This document shows positions 6,591 through 13,304 of a DNA stretch of 15,061 bases, one piece after another. Source of the stretch: JANNRW01 sp031401815. GTDB taxonomy: Bacteria; Desulfobacterota; Desulfuromonadia; Geobacterales; DSM-12255. The stretch covers positions 1-15,061 of the forward strand of contig JANNRW010000275.1 of NCBI GenBank assembly GCA_031401815.1. The letters run 5' to 3'. Each line of letters starts with the position of its first letter. Position 1 is the stretch's first letter. The notes beneath the pieces are model-generated. The model ran no database searches. It was not told where the DNA came from and saw only the letters and a list, made by a program, of their open reading frames with translations. The position numbers and the translations under genes are program-made.

Positions 6591-6758
6591 TATCCGGTTT
6601 GCTCTTTGCATTTAGCCTCCCCTCCCTTGACGGGAGGGGATTGAGGGGTGGGTGAAGCTGCCGTTAGCGTCAAATCTGGCAAGTTCCCCCACCCCCTGAC
6701 CCCCTCCCGCCAGGGGAGGGGGAACTATTAGGTCAACTGCAAAAAATCTAACCGGACA
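6591..6758 (-). repeat. MITE-like GC-rich palindromic element, copy 1
   Basis: This 168-bp non-coding element is bounded by TATCCGGT on the left and ACCGGACA, the complement of TGTCCGGT, on the right. Sub-terminal TTTGCA/TGCAAA-type blocks make its ends inverted copies. Inside are two strong hairpins, CCCCTCCC-ttga-CGGGAGGGG and CCCCTCCCGCCAGGGGAGGGG, with GGGGTGGG and CCCACCCC between them, so it can fold on itself as an imperfect palindrome. Its reverse complement matches the copy at 9553-9718 closely over the whole length. It has no transposase and would need a related element in trans. It lies between the start of the small ORF/nucleotidyltransferase transcript and the VOC gene, so it may carry or disrupt promoters. 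No target-site duplication is evident. Confidence 0.8.
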
Positions 6759-6792
6759 GTAATGGATTTTTGCATGAAAGGGGTCTTTATAA

Positions 6793-7146
6793 ATGAAAAT
6801 CAGCCTGAAAAACGTGGTTATTTTTGTCCGTGATCTTGAGGCAGCCAAACAGTTTTACAAAGAGAGGCTGAAGCTGCCGCTGGTAATGGAGACACAGATG
6901 ATGATGGAATTTTTCCCTGGAGACGGAGCCAGGCTCGGTGTTGCCATGGCCATGCATGATGCTGCACTGCAACTGGTCGGCCGACATACAGGCATTACCC
7001 TCTGTGTACCGGATCTTGTGGAGCTCTGCAGGGAGCTCTCTGCTGCCGAAGTGAAATTTACCGAGCCGCTTGAGTCATCCCCCTGGGGGAAAATGGCGGT
7101 GGTATGTGACCAGGACGGGAACCAGATAGCGCTGGTTGATCGATGA
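6793..7146 (+). CDS. VOC (glyoxalase/bleomycin-resistance) superfamily protein
   Basis: This 117-residue protein has the two beta-alpha-beta modules of the vicinal-oxygen-chelate fold: KNVVIFVRDLEAAKQFYKERL at the start and ITLCVPDLVELCRELSAAEV in the middle, ending DQDGNQIALVD. The usual metal ligands appear to be missing: Asn7, Gln60, Thr69 and Ala113 stand where His, Glu, His and Glu are common. It may therefore bind a ligand without acting as a metalloenzyme, or use other residues. AAAGGGG lies about nine bases before the ATG. It heads a three-gene + strand operon, followed 25 bases later by a WbuC-type cupin. Its promoter must lie in or next to the MITE-like element that ends 34 bp upstream. 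The substrate is unknown. Confidence 0.85.
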   Translation: MKISLKNVVIFVRDLEAAKQFYKERLKLPLVMETQMMMEFFPGDGARLGVAMAMHDAALQLVGRHTGITLCVPDLVELCRELSAAEVKFTEPLESSPWGKMAVVCDQDGNQIALVDR

Positions 7147-7171
7147 GAAACCAGGGCAAAGGATAACCCGG

Positions 7172-7645
7172 ATGAAATTGATCAGCAGGAGACTCCTTGA
7201 CGATATTTCTGTAGCCGCAAAACAGAACCCGCGTCTGCGGCAGAACTGGAACATTCATCCTGATAACCAATTTCCGGCTCACCGTCTTTTGAATGCCATG
7301 GAGCCTGGCTCCTACATTCGGCCGCATCGACACCTTGATCCGTTTAAAGATGAAACTTTCATGATACTGCGCGGCTCTCTCGGAGTCATCGTCTTTGACC
7401 TGGATGGAAATGTAACAGAGACTTTTCTTCTTGAGAGCGGTGGTGACCTTCTTGGGGTCGATATTCCGAGCCCTCTCTTTCATACGGCAGTGAGTCTTGA
7501 ATCAGGAACCATTTTTTTCGAGGCCAAGGCTGGCCCGTATCTCCCTTTGCAGGAAGCGGAAAGAGCTTTATGGGCAGCTGAAGATGGCGCTCCGGATGCA
7601 CCTGCTTATCTTGAAAGCCTGAAAAATCTGTTCGAGGCAAAATGA
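7172..7645 (+). CDS. wbuC: WbuC-family cupin metalloprotein
   Basis: The protein has 157 residues and one cupin barrel. The first cupin motif runs through EPGSYIRPHRHLDPFKDETF and supplies His52, His54 and Glu61. The second, SPLFHTAVSLESGTIFFE, supplies His104, so the usual three-His, one-Glu metal site is complete. WbuC-type proteins occur near O-antigen and sugar genes in enterobacteria and elsewhere; their reaction is not firmly known, and no sugar genes are seen here. The ATG at 7172 is preferred, with AAGGA about nine bases upstream; an in-frame TTG at 7136 would overlap the VOC gene and adds nothing to the fold. Its stop overlaps the next gene's ATG by four bases, so the two are probably translationally coupled. 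Confidence 0.85.
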   Translation: MKLISRRLLDDISVAAKQNPRLRQNWNIHPDNQFPAHRLLNAMEPGSYIRPHRHLDPFKDETFMILRGSLGVIVFDLDGNVTETFLLESGGDLLGVDIPSPLFHTAVSLESGTIFFEAKAGPYLPLQEAERALWAAEDGAPDAPAYLESLKNLFEAK

Positions 7646-8238
7646 CACGTTATCTCCTGATTATCCTGCTCTTATTGATCCCCTTGCCGGTTTCAGCAGC
7701 AGGAAGCGTCAAGGCAAGGCCGCAAAGTGGAATCGGGCTGCTCTCTATTCGCAGCGGCATGCCTCTCAAAATGGGGGATGAGACGAAACTTGACCTTTAC
7801 CGTGAACCCGGGCTCGGTCGATTAGGGGGGCTTGCAATAACCCGCCTGCCGGGACTTTCGCCATCAATACCCCCTGTTCAGGGGGAGTCCCATGCTACTG
7901 TAACTTCAAGTCGGCGAGGGTGGCTTCGAATCATTTACGATGATGCGGAGCGCCAGGGGTGGGTAAAAAAACAGCGCTCGCTCGTTTATCAGAAATGGGA
8001 GCAGTTATTGATCGGGCGGGAGGTCTCCATGTTGCCCGGCTTGAGGAAGGAATTTTATCATCTGAGGAGCGAATCATCCCTTCTGGCAGATTCTCGCGAA
8101 ACAGTAGAAAAAGATCTGCGAATCAAGGTGTTAAAGGTTGCAGGAGAGTGGATATTCGTGGGTTATGGCAAAGGGGTCTCCGGCTGGCTCAGGTGGCGTG
8201 ATGACAATGCCCGTCTTATGATACTGCTCCACCCTTGA
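7642..8238 (+). CDS. Exported SH3-like domain protein
   Basis: The 198-residue protein begins with a clear Sec signal peptide: a leucine/isoleucine-rich core at 5-16 and a likely cut after VSA at 17-19. The mature part appears to hold two bacterial-SH3-like units. One contains SSRRGWLRIIYDDAERQGWVKK (89-110), the other KVAGEWIFVGYGKGVSGWLRWRD near 165-187. Both show the W-x-x-V/I...GW-V/L pattern of such modules. They often bind peptidoglycan or envelope partners, so a periplasmic role is likely; no catalytic domain is seen. There is no lipobox cysteine. It starts within the ATGA overlap with the cupin gene and is the last gene of the operon. The GC-rich repeat at 8264 probably ends transcription. 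Confidence 0.72.
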   Translation: MTRYLLIILLLLIPLPVSAAGSVKARPQSGIGLLSIRSGMPLKMGDETKLDLYREPGLGRLGGLAITRLPGLSPSIPPVQGESHATVTSSRRGWLRIIYDDAERQGWVKKQRSLVYQKWEQLLIGREVSMLPGLRKEFYHLRSESSLLADSRETVEKDLRIKVLKVAGEWIFVGYGKGVSGWLRWRDDNARLMILLHP

Positions 8239-8263
8239 TGCATTCTCAAATTCTCTAAACAAA

Positions 8264-8347
8264 TCCCCTCCCCCCTGGCGGGGGAGGGTTAGGGTGGGGG
8301 GGAAGGTGCGATGATATCAGCCTGTTGCAACTTCACCCACCCCCTGC
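8264..8347. repeat. Partial copy of the GC-rich palindrome, likely bidirectional terminator
   Basis: The segment opens with a strong hairpin, CCCCTCCCCCC-tgg-CGGGGGAGGG, followed by AGGGTGGGGGG and later TTCACCCACCCC, the same order as in the two full copies. The TGTCCGGT ends, sub-terminal blocks and second CCCCTCCC hairpin are missing or degenerate. It lies in the 134-bp gap between the converging SH3-like and flavin oxidoreductase genes. The stem could stop transcripts from either side, although no run of T residues follows it. Confidence 0.6.
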
Positions 8348-8372
8348 CATGGGTCTTGACAAAAGGCAGAAA

Positions 8373-9497
8373 TTAAAGTGCGCTGTTACGGTTTTCATCT
8401 TCAATCCTGTCAACTACGCAGTAGATGCCACCCTCTTTCAGACCCGGTTTGAAGCAGCCGTTGCATGATATGCACCGGGCTGGAGCTTCATCCCCCTGCT
8501 GCCAGCGCAATGCCAGATCCGGCTCCCTGATGAAGGGCCTTGACATGGCCACATAGTCAGCCTCCTGTCGCCGGATAATCCCTGCAACTACTTCATAGGA
8601 GCGGAGTCCGCCAACTACGATTACCGGACATTTAACGCTCTGCCTGATCCGGTCAGCCATAAGAAGATTGTACCCCTCTTCTGCCGGGGTATTGATCCCC
8701 TGGCGCACCGGCGACGCCCCCCCGGAGGCCGGAGTCCCGCCACTCACCTCGATGGCGTCCACCCCTGCATCATCAAGGCGCTTTGCTGCAAAAACAGCGT
8801 CCTCAAGCGACAACCCCCCTTCAAGATTGTCGCTCCCGTTAAGTTTGACCATAACCGGGAAGCTGCTGCCAACTTCCTTCCTGACCTCTCCATAAACATC
8901 CAGCAGAAACCGGCAACGATTTTCGCAGCTGCCGCCATACTGGTCAGTACGCCGGTTTGTAAGAGGGGAGAGGAACTGGTTGATCAGGTAGCCATGAGCT
9001 GCATGCAGCTGGACTGCATCACAACCAGCATCTTTCGCCCGTTTTGCCGCTGTTGCGAAGAGACTCGCCATCTCATTGATATCGTCAATCGTTAAAGCAA
9101 TCGGCATCTCCGGATACTGGGCAACAGCAATCGCCGAAGGTGCCACCGGCTGGCTCCCCGCAGCCCGGCTGGTAGTCTGGCCACCACAATGAACCAGTTG
9201 AAGGCAGAGTTTCCCCCCTTCGCGATGAACTGCGGATGTTGCCAATCCAAGGTCGCCTGAAAAATCGTCTGAATAGATCCCCATCTGACCGGCCATCTGC
9301 TTTCCATCAGGCCGGATATAAGCGTAGCCGCTTATGAGAAGTCCTGCGCCCCCCTTAGCCAGTCGGCCAAGATAGTTTGCCATCTTCTCTGTTGGCCGAC
9401 CATCTTCACTGCACATCCCTTCCCATGTTGCTGATCTGACAAGTCGATTTTGAAGCTGCATGCCGTTGATTTTTGTCTCATCAAAAATATTGCGCAT
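8373..9497 (-). CDS. Old-Yellow-Enzyme-family NAD(P)H:flavin oxidoreductase with C-terminal Cys cluster
   Basis: This 374-residue FMN TIM-barrel enzyme probably reduces an activated C=C bond in an enone or enoyl-CoA-like substrate. Family motifs are plain: LQNRLVRSATWEG (15-27), QLVHCGG (100-106), HAAHGYLINQFLSPLTNRRTD beginning at 165, YGGSxENRxRF, and VVGGLRS near the phosphate site. The tail carries Cys342, Cys345, Cys348 and Cys360. Similar cysteines hold a 4Fe-4S cluster in 2,4-dienoyl-CoA reductase-type enzymes, but the FAD/NAD domain of those longer proteins is absent here. A partner protein may supply electrons if the cluster forms. AAGGAG seven bases before the ATG is a strong ribosome site. 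It stands as a single gene. A MITE-like element begins 55 bp upstream, so its promoter lies within or beside that repeat. Confidence 0.88.
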   Translation of the reverse strand: MRNIFDETKINGMQLQNRLVRSATWEGMCSEDGRPTEKMANYLGRLAKGGAGLLISGYAYIRPDGKQMAGQMGIYSDDFSGDLGLATSAVHREGGKLCLQLVHCGGQTTSRAAGSQPVAPSAIAVAQYPEMPIALTIDDINEMASLFATAAKRAKDAGCDAVQLHAAHGYLINQFLSPLTNRRTDQYGGSCENRCRFLLDVYGEVRKEVGSSFPVMVKLNGSDNLEGGLSLEDAVFAAKRLDDAGVDAIEVSGGTPASGGASPVRQGINTPAEEGYNLLMADRIRQSVKCPVIVVGGLRSYEVVAGIIRRQEADYVAMSRPFIREPDLALRWQQGDEAPARCISCNGCFKPGLKEGGIYCVVDRIEDENRNSAL

Positions 9498-9552
9498 AAA
9501 TAGGCTCCTTAAAATTCAAAGTGGTTGTATGACTTATAAAAATATTCAGTAG

Positions 9553-9718
9553 TGTCCGGTTTGATTTATGCAGTTGCCTTATAAGTTCCCCCTCCCTTGG
9601 CGGGAGGGGGTCAGGGGGTGGGGGAATTTGCCATGTTTGGCGCTGTCGGCATCTTCACCCACCCCTCAATCCCCTCCCGTCAAGGGAGGGGAGGTTAACT
9701 GCAAAGACCTACCGGACA
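9553..9718 (+). repeat. MITE-like GC-rich palindromic element, copy 2, inverted relative to copy 1
   Basis: This 166-bp element starts TGTCCGGT and ends ACCGGACA. TGCAGTT follows within 15 bases of the left end and AACTGCA precedes the right end, giving terminal inverted repeats of about 28 bases with a variable centre. Inside are CCCCCTCCC-ttgg-CGGGAGGGGG and CCCCTCCCG-tcaa-GGGAGGGG hairpins, and facing GGGGGTGGGGG and CCCACCCC tracts, so almost the whole element is an imperfect palindrome. Its right end is six bases from the pqiC stop codon. It may terminate the pqi transcript and influence the oxidoreductase promoter. No transposase is present. Confidence 0.82.
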
Positions 9719-9723
9719 ACGAT

Positions 9724-10326
9724 TCAGTTTCTCCTGGCCTCGTCTCCAATAGCAGCTGCAATCTCATTACTTATGGCAGAGAGCGCTCGACTGTATCCCT
9801 TCACCAGAGAGTCTGTGCCACCTGTTCCGACCGGTTCGCGAATGACTGACCGACCTGTTTTTACAAGAGCCCCACCGGATCGGCGTACTGCCCAGAATGC
9901 ATCTACGCTCACCCTGTCTCCAGCTGCTTCAAAACTCCGGATATCAACGACTATCCGGTAATCAGCCTCACTGCCGATACTCTGCGGATATGCAGACACC
10001 CTGTCAGAGGCGAGCAATTTCCCAAGATTATCAGCCAGCAGGCGCGGAATCTGGCTCTTCAAAGGTTCAGCCCAGCGCTCTGTTTCAAGAATATCGACCT
10101 GGTTACTTTCAGCGCGTATTACCAGTTGCGAGCGATCCACCAGTTCAGGCAAGCTGACAGGATCTACTGAAACCGAGTACCCTGACCTGATCTGTGAAAC
10201 AGCTACCGGACTGGCATCAGCAGTCAAGGTATAGAAATTGACCCTGGGAGATCTGCTACAGGCAGATATAGCACCAACAAGGGAGCAAAAAATCGCCACA
10301 AATGTTATCTTGCGACCTGTCATCAT
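9724..10326 (-). CDS. pqiC: PqiC-type outer-membrane lipoprotein
   Basis: The protein is about 200 residues. A hydrophobic signal (residues 7-22) ends in the lipobox ISAC, predicting lipid attachment at Cys23. The next residues, RVNFYTLTADA, are the typical opening of PqiC/YmbA (DUF330) proteins, which in E. coli anchor the PqiB tube at the outer membrane. The remaining domain (VDPVSLPELVDRSQLVIR, RWAEPLKSQIPRLLADNLGK) matches that family from memory. Two ATG codons, 10326 and 10323, overlap the pqiB stop, and AGGAGG lies seven bases before the first. It is the last gene of the cluster, directly before the palindromic element. It is close to the length usual for the family. Confidence 0.87.
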   Translation of the reverse strand: MMTGRKITFVAIFCSLVGAISACSRSPRVNFYTLTADASPVAVSQIRSGYSVSVDPVSLPELVDRSQLVIRAESNQVDILETERWAEPLKSQIPRLLADNLGKLLASDRVSAYPQSIGSEADYRIVVDIRSFEAAGDRVSVDAFWAVRRSGGALVKTGRSVIREPVGTGGTDSLVKGYSRALSAISNEIAAAIGDEARRN

Positions 10327-11981
10327 CGTTTTTCCTCCTTCTTCCCGCGAAGCAGAGCTTCAGGATTACGCTCCAGGTAATCGGCCAGCCCTCTGAGTGA
10401 TTGGGCAGCCCGCGACAATTCGCGCAAGGTTTCGCGCAGATCGTGCTGAAGCGGCGCATCAGCAGCCAGAACCTGCTTTGCGCTCCCTGCTGTTTTGCGC
10501 AGCTCGTCAAGAGTTTTTCGGAGATCATCCAGTGTTGTCCGCACTTCAGGAACAACTGAATCGTCAATCTGACGGAGCATTTTGTCTGCACTCTTGAGTG
10601 CGCCATCAAGAGTCTGTATTGCTTTACGAGCATCACCGGCCAGATCATCCAGAGGGAGTTTTTCTATTTTCTGGGCGATCTGCATGAGCATTGCCTGTAA
10701 CTGTACGAGACTGCCGGGTATGGTGGGAAATTCAGGCGGATTTTTGCTCCAGTCCATTTTCGTCGGCGCTGCATTGGGAAAGAAATCCAGCGCTATGTAG
10801 AGTTGACCGGTCAAAAGGCTTCCACTTTTGAGCTGCGCCCTGAATCCGTTTTCGATTATTGCATTTAGCAGAGAGCGTGAATCCATAAGCTTCCCATGAT
10901 CGGATTTATTCCGGTAATGCGCTCGGAGCCGCTCCGGATAAAACAGTACTTCGACAGGCATGGCAAACTCTTTTTTCCGGGGATCGAGTTCGACATTGAT
11001 TTTGGATACTTCGCCAACCGTTACCCCTCGCAGATCAACAGGAGCACCAACAGGGAGACCACGAACAGACTCCTTGAAAACCATGACATATGTTTCTACG
11101 ACTGTATCCGGACGCTTCATTGCCTCTTCCCGGCTGGAAAACAGGACAAAAGCGCTGTTTGGGGCAGCTGGCGCAGATACACGGCTGTCCTCCGGTGACT
11201 GGAAAGATATCCCTCCGAGCAGGATTGAAGCAATAGATTCCGTGTTGACCTTGACGCCGTTGGCATCAAGAGTTACATCAATACCACTTGCATGCCAAAA
11301 GAGAGTGTTGGATTTCACATGCTGGTCGTAGGGTGCGCGGATAAAGCCTTTCAGGGTTACACCCTTGCCATCCTGGTCAAGTTCGTAGGCAATTACCTCC
11401 CCTACCTGTATTCTGCGGTAATAGAGAGGTGAACCGACATCAAGCGAACCGATGTCAGCAGCATGCAGAACGAACTGCCGCCCCGGCAGATCCATAGTCA
11501 CGAGAGGAGGTCTTTCCAGCCCCTTGAATTCGAGCTGTGGCTCTTTTGACACCCCGGCATCGACACCTATAAATGAACCCCCCATAAGCGTACTTAGCCC
11601 GGAAACGTTCCCGCCGGAGATCCGCGCCCGCACGACCCAGAAACGAGTGTCTGCCACAAGAAGTCCCTTTGCCTCTTTATTCAGCTCAGCGCTTACGATC
11701 ACTTGCGAACGATCCTTGGCAATTGCAATCCCTTTGACAAGACCAATCTGCACATCCTTGTATTTGATCTTGCTCTTGCCGACTTCCAGCCCTTCACCGC
11801 TTTTGAAAGCGATAGTAATGACAGGCCCGCGCTCCATGTAAGACTTGACTGCCAGTGAAGCACCGATGATAGCCGCCAGAATAGGTATAATCCATACGAG
11901 TTGAAAGGAACGTCGCCGCTTCGGTTCAACAACGGCATCAGGAATATCGGAAATATCAGGGGGGAGGGTTGCATTGCTCAT
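10323..11981 (-). CDS. pqiB: PqiB-type MCE protein with three MlaD domains
   Basis: With the ATG at 11981 the protein has 552 residues, close to E. coli PqiB. One membrane anchor spans about 26-48. Three MCE/MlaD domains follow at roughly 53-143, 166-262 and 296-402, each with a version of the conserved G-x-x-V-x-x-R/K-G/D-V-x-V/I-G-x-V core (for example VGAPVDLRGVTVGEV at 311-325). The long C-terminal helix (about 425-535) forms the coiled-coil needle in E. coli PqiB, and DYLERNPEALLRGK near the end is family-typical. PqiB hexamers form a periplasm-spanning tube for lipids or other hydrophobic molecules. Start 11981 is chosen because it overlaps the preceding pqiA stop as ATGA; a longer frame to 12011 would intrude further. 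It is translationally linked to the genes on both sides. Confidence 0.92.
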   Translation of the reverse strand: MSNATLPPDISDIPDAVVEPKRRRSFQLVWIIPILAAIIGASLAVKSYMERGPVITIAFKSGEGLEVGKSKIKYKDVQIGLVKGIAIAKDRSQVIVSAELNKEAKGLLVADTRFWVVRARISGGNVSGLSTLMGGSFIGVDAGVSKEPQLEFKGLERPPLVTMDLPGRQFVLHAADIGSLDVGSPLYYRRIQVGEVIAYELDQDGKGVTLKGFIRAPYDQHVKSNTLFWHASGIDVTLDANGVKVNTESIASILLGGISFQSPEDSRVSAPAAPNSAFVLFSSREEAMKRPDTVVETYVMVFKESVRGLPVGAPVDLRGVTVGEVSKINVELDPRKKEFAMPVEVLFYPERLRAHYRNKSDHGKLMDSRSLLNAIIENGFRAQLKSGSLLTGQLYIALDFFPNAAPTKMDWSKNPPEFPTIPGSLVQLQAMLMQIAQKIEKLPLDDLAGDARKAIQTLDGALKSADKMLRQIDDSVVPEVRTTLDDLRKTLDELRKTAGSAKQVLAADAPLQHDLRETLRELSRAAQSLRGLADYLERNPEALLRGKKEEKR

Positions 11982-12613
11982 AAGGGGCTCTCTTTCTGTA
12001 GCGGATCCCATATCAGACGAGGATCAAAATAGTTGGAAGCCAGCATGGTAAGTATTACGACTGCGCCGAAAGCTATTGCACCAGGCCCTGCCTTGACAAT
12101 GGCAAGTGACTGGATCTGCACCAGAGCGGCCAGCAGTGTTACAACATAGATGTCCAGCATTGACCAGCGACCGACCAGTTCCAGCAGACGATAAAGCCTG
12201 GTTCGTTGTTCCGGTCGCCAGGTTGAGTGGCGTTGCACTGTAATAAGAAGCAGGGTGAGGGAGATCAATTTCAGGAGTGGTATCGTCACACTGGCAATAA
12301 AAACAATTACTGCTATTGTCCATGAGCCTGTTTTCCATAGATGAACAATCCCGCTCATGATTGTATCCTTACGATAGCTGATCAGCGAGCCAGTATCCAT
12401 GATCGGCATCAGATTGGCCGGTATATAGAGGATGTAGGCGGCGATCAGAAAGGCCCAGCAACGTGATATGCTGCCAGGTTTGCGAAAATGGAGCGAACTT
12501 GCGCAGCGGGAGCAGTGCGCAGGGCCGTCATTCTGCATCCGTCTGGAAACAAGCCCGCAGACATGACAGGAACAGAGACCGAGTTCAGCGGCTGTCACCT
12601 CTTTGGCTTTCAT
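11978..12613 (-). CDS. pqiA: PqiA-type half-size membrane protein, downstream copy
   Basis: The 211-residue protein has an N-terminal zinc-ribbon-like pair, C16-H-V-C19 and C34-S-R-C37, followed by about four membrane segments (around 51-70, 96-122, 145-165 and 178-196). The PqiA signature PANLMPIM lies in the first. E. coli PqiA is one chain with two such units; here this unit corresponds to the second and is a separate gene. It has its own AGAGAGG ribosome site seven bases before the ATG, so it is not simply a frameshift product. It overlaps the first pqiA by four bases and pqiB by four bases. It should lie in the inner membrane and work with its partner and PqiB. Confidence 0.88.
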   Translation of the reverse strand: MKAKEVTAAELGLCSCHVCGLVSRRMQNDGPAHCSRCASSLHFRKPGSISRCWAFLIAAYILYIPANLMPIMDTGSLISYRKDTIMSGIVHLWKTGSWTIAVIVFIASVTIPLLKLISLTLLLITVQRHSTWRPEQRTRLYRLLELVGRWSMLDIYVVTLLAALVQIQSLAIVKAGPGAIAFGAVVILTMLASNYFDPRLIWDPLQKESPL

Positions 12614-13242
12614 CCGGAGACCTCTCTGCCAGGTTGTCTCTCAACATGTATCCAGACATCGCGAGGGTTGAATGAAGCCGCAACAGCAGCCAGCATAAGG
12701 GTTAAACCTCCGAAAGACCAGAGCGCAACACCCGGAATTACAATGAAATTATGTGTAAGCTTCACCAGTGCTACAAGCACACCCAACATGAAGACCTCTA
12801 CCATCCCCCAGGGCTTGATGCTTTGAAGTAGTCGCATGATCAAGGAGATTCCGGTCGGAACCCGATCAAGTTTAAATGGCAGAAGGAGATAGATCATCAT
12901 AGTCAGTTGAAAGGCAGGAATCAGGATGGTTGTTACCAACACCAGAAGCGAAACGATATGCATCTCCTGATTCCATATTGAGCGTACAGTACCAAAGAGA
13001 TTCAGCGCACTCTTGTTCCCCTGAAGCTCTATTCCAATAATCGGGTAAACATTTGCAATAATAAACAGAACTGCTGCTGTAATGGAAAAGGCAAGGGTAA
13101 GGTCAAGGCTGTTTGGAGCATTACGATAGAGTGTCCCCCCGCAGCGGTGGCAACGTGCAGTTTCACCCGGGGCAAGAGGGATTTCCCGCTGCAAAAGGTC
13201 ACATTCGTGGCAGGCAATGATTGTCGAACAGTCGGTGGTCAT
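12610..13242 (-). CDS. pqiA: PqiA-type half-size membrane protein, upstream copy
   Basis: From the ATG at 13242 the protein has 210 residues: a Cys4 motif (C11-H-E-C14 and C31-H-R-C34), then about four membrane segments. ANVYPIIGIELQG in the first matches the PqiA family pattern, and RPWG-like KPWGMVEVFMLGVLVALVKL lies in the third. It corresponds to the first half of E. coli PqiA. GGGGAT lies about eight bases before the ATG. An in-frame TTG at 13278 is an alternative start that would add 12 residues before the zinc motif. It overlaps the second pqiA by ATGA. The MFS gene ends 62 bp upstream on the same strand with no strong terminator between, so it may join the same transcript. Confidence 0.87.
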   Translation of the reverse strand: MTTDCSTIIACHECDLLQREIPLAPGETARCHRCGGTLYRNAPNSLDLTLAFSITAAVLFIIANVYPIIGIELQGNKSALNLFGTVRSIWNQEMHIVSLLVLVTTILIPAFQLTMMIYLLLPFKLDRVPTGISLIMRLLQSIKPWGMVEVFMLGVLVALVKLTHNFIVIPGVALWSFGGLTLMLAAVAASFNPRDVWIHVERQPGREVSG

Positions 13243-13304
13243 CTCCAAATCCCCAATATTTGTTGCTCCGTTAATCAAGAGTCTCTTCCGAAAGCCTTAA
13301 CCGT

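Noticed and set aside
9498..9552. A sigma-70 promoter for the flavin oxidoreductase gene (TATAAG box)
   Set aside because: No acceptable -35 box lies at 16-18 bases; the region is only A/T-rich spacer beside the repeat.
6591..9718. GC-rich repeats as a CRISPR array
   Set aside because: There are only three copies, far apart, in opposite orientations, each palindromic with terminal inverted repeats, and no cas genes.
12610..12613. The two pqiA genes as one gene broken by a frameshift
   Set aside because: The downstream half has its own ribosome site, ATG and zinc motif, and the same 4-nt overlap joins the other genes of the cluster.
13243..13304. A terminator between the MFS gene and the pqi cluster
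   Set aside because: Only a weak four-base-pair stem (GCCT/AGGC) is visible and no T-run follows, so I cannot support a terminator.
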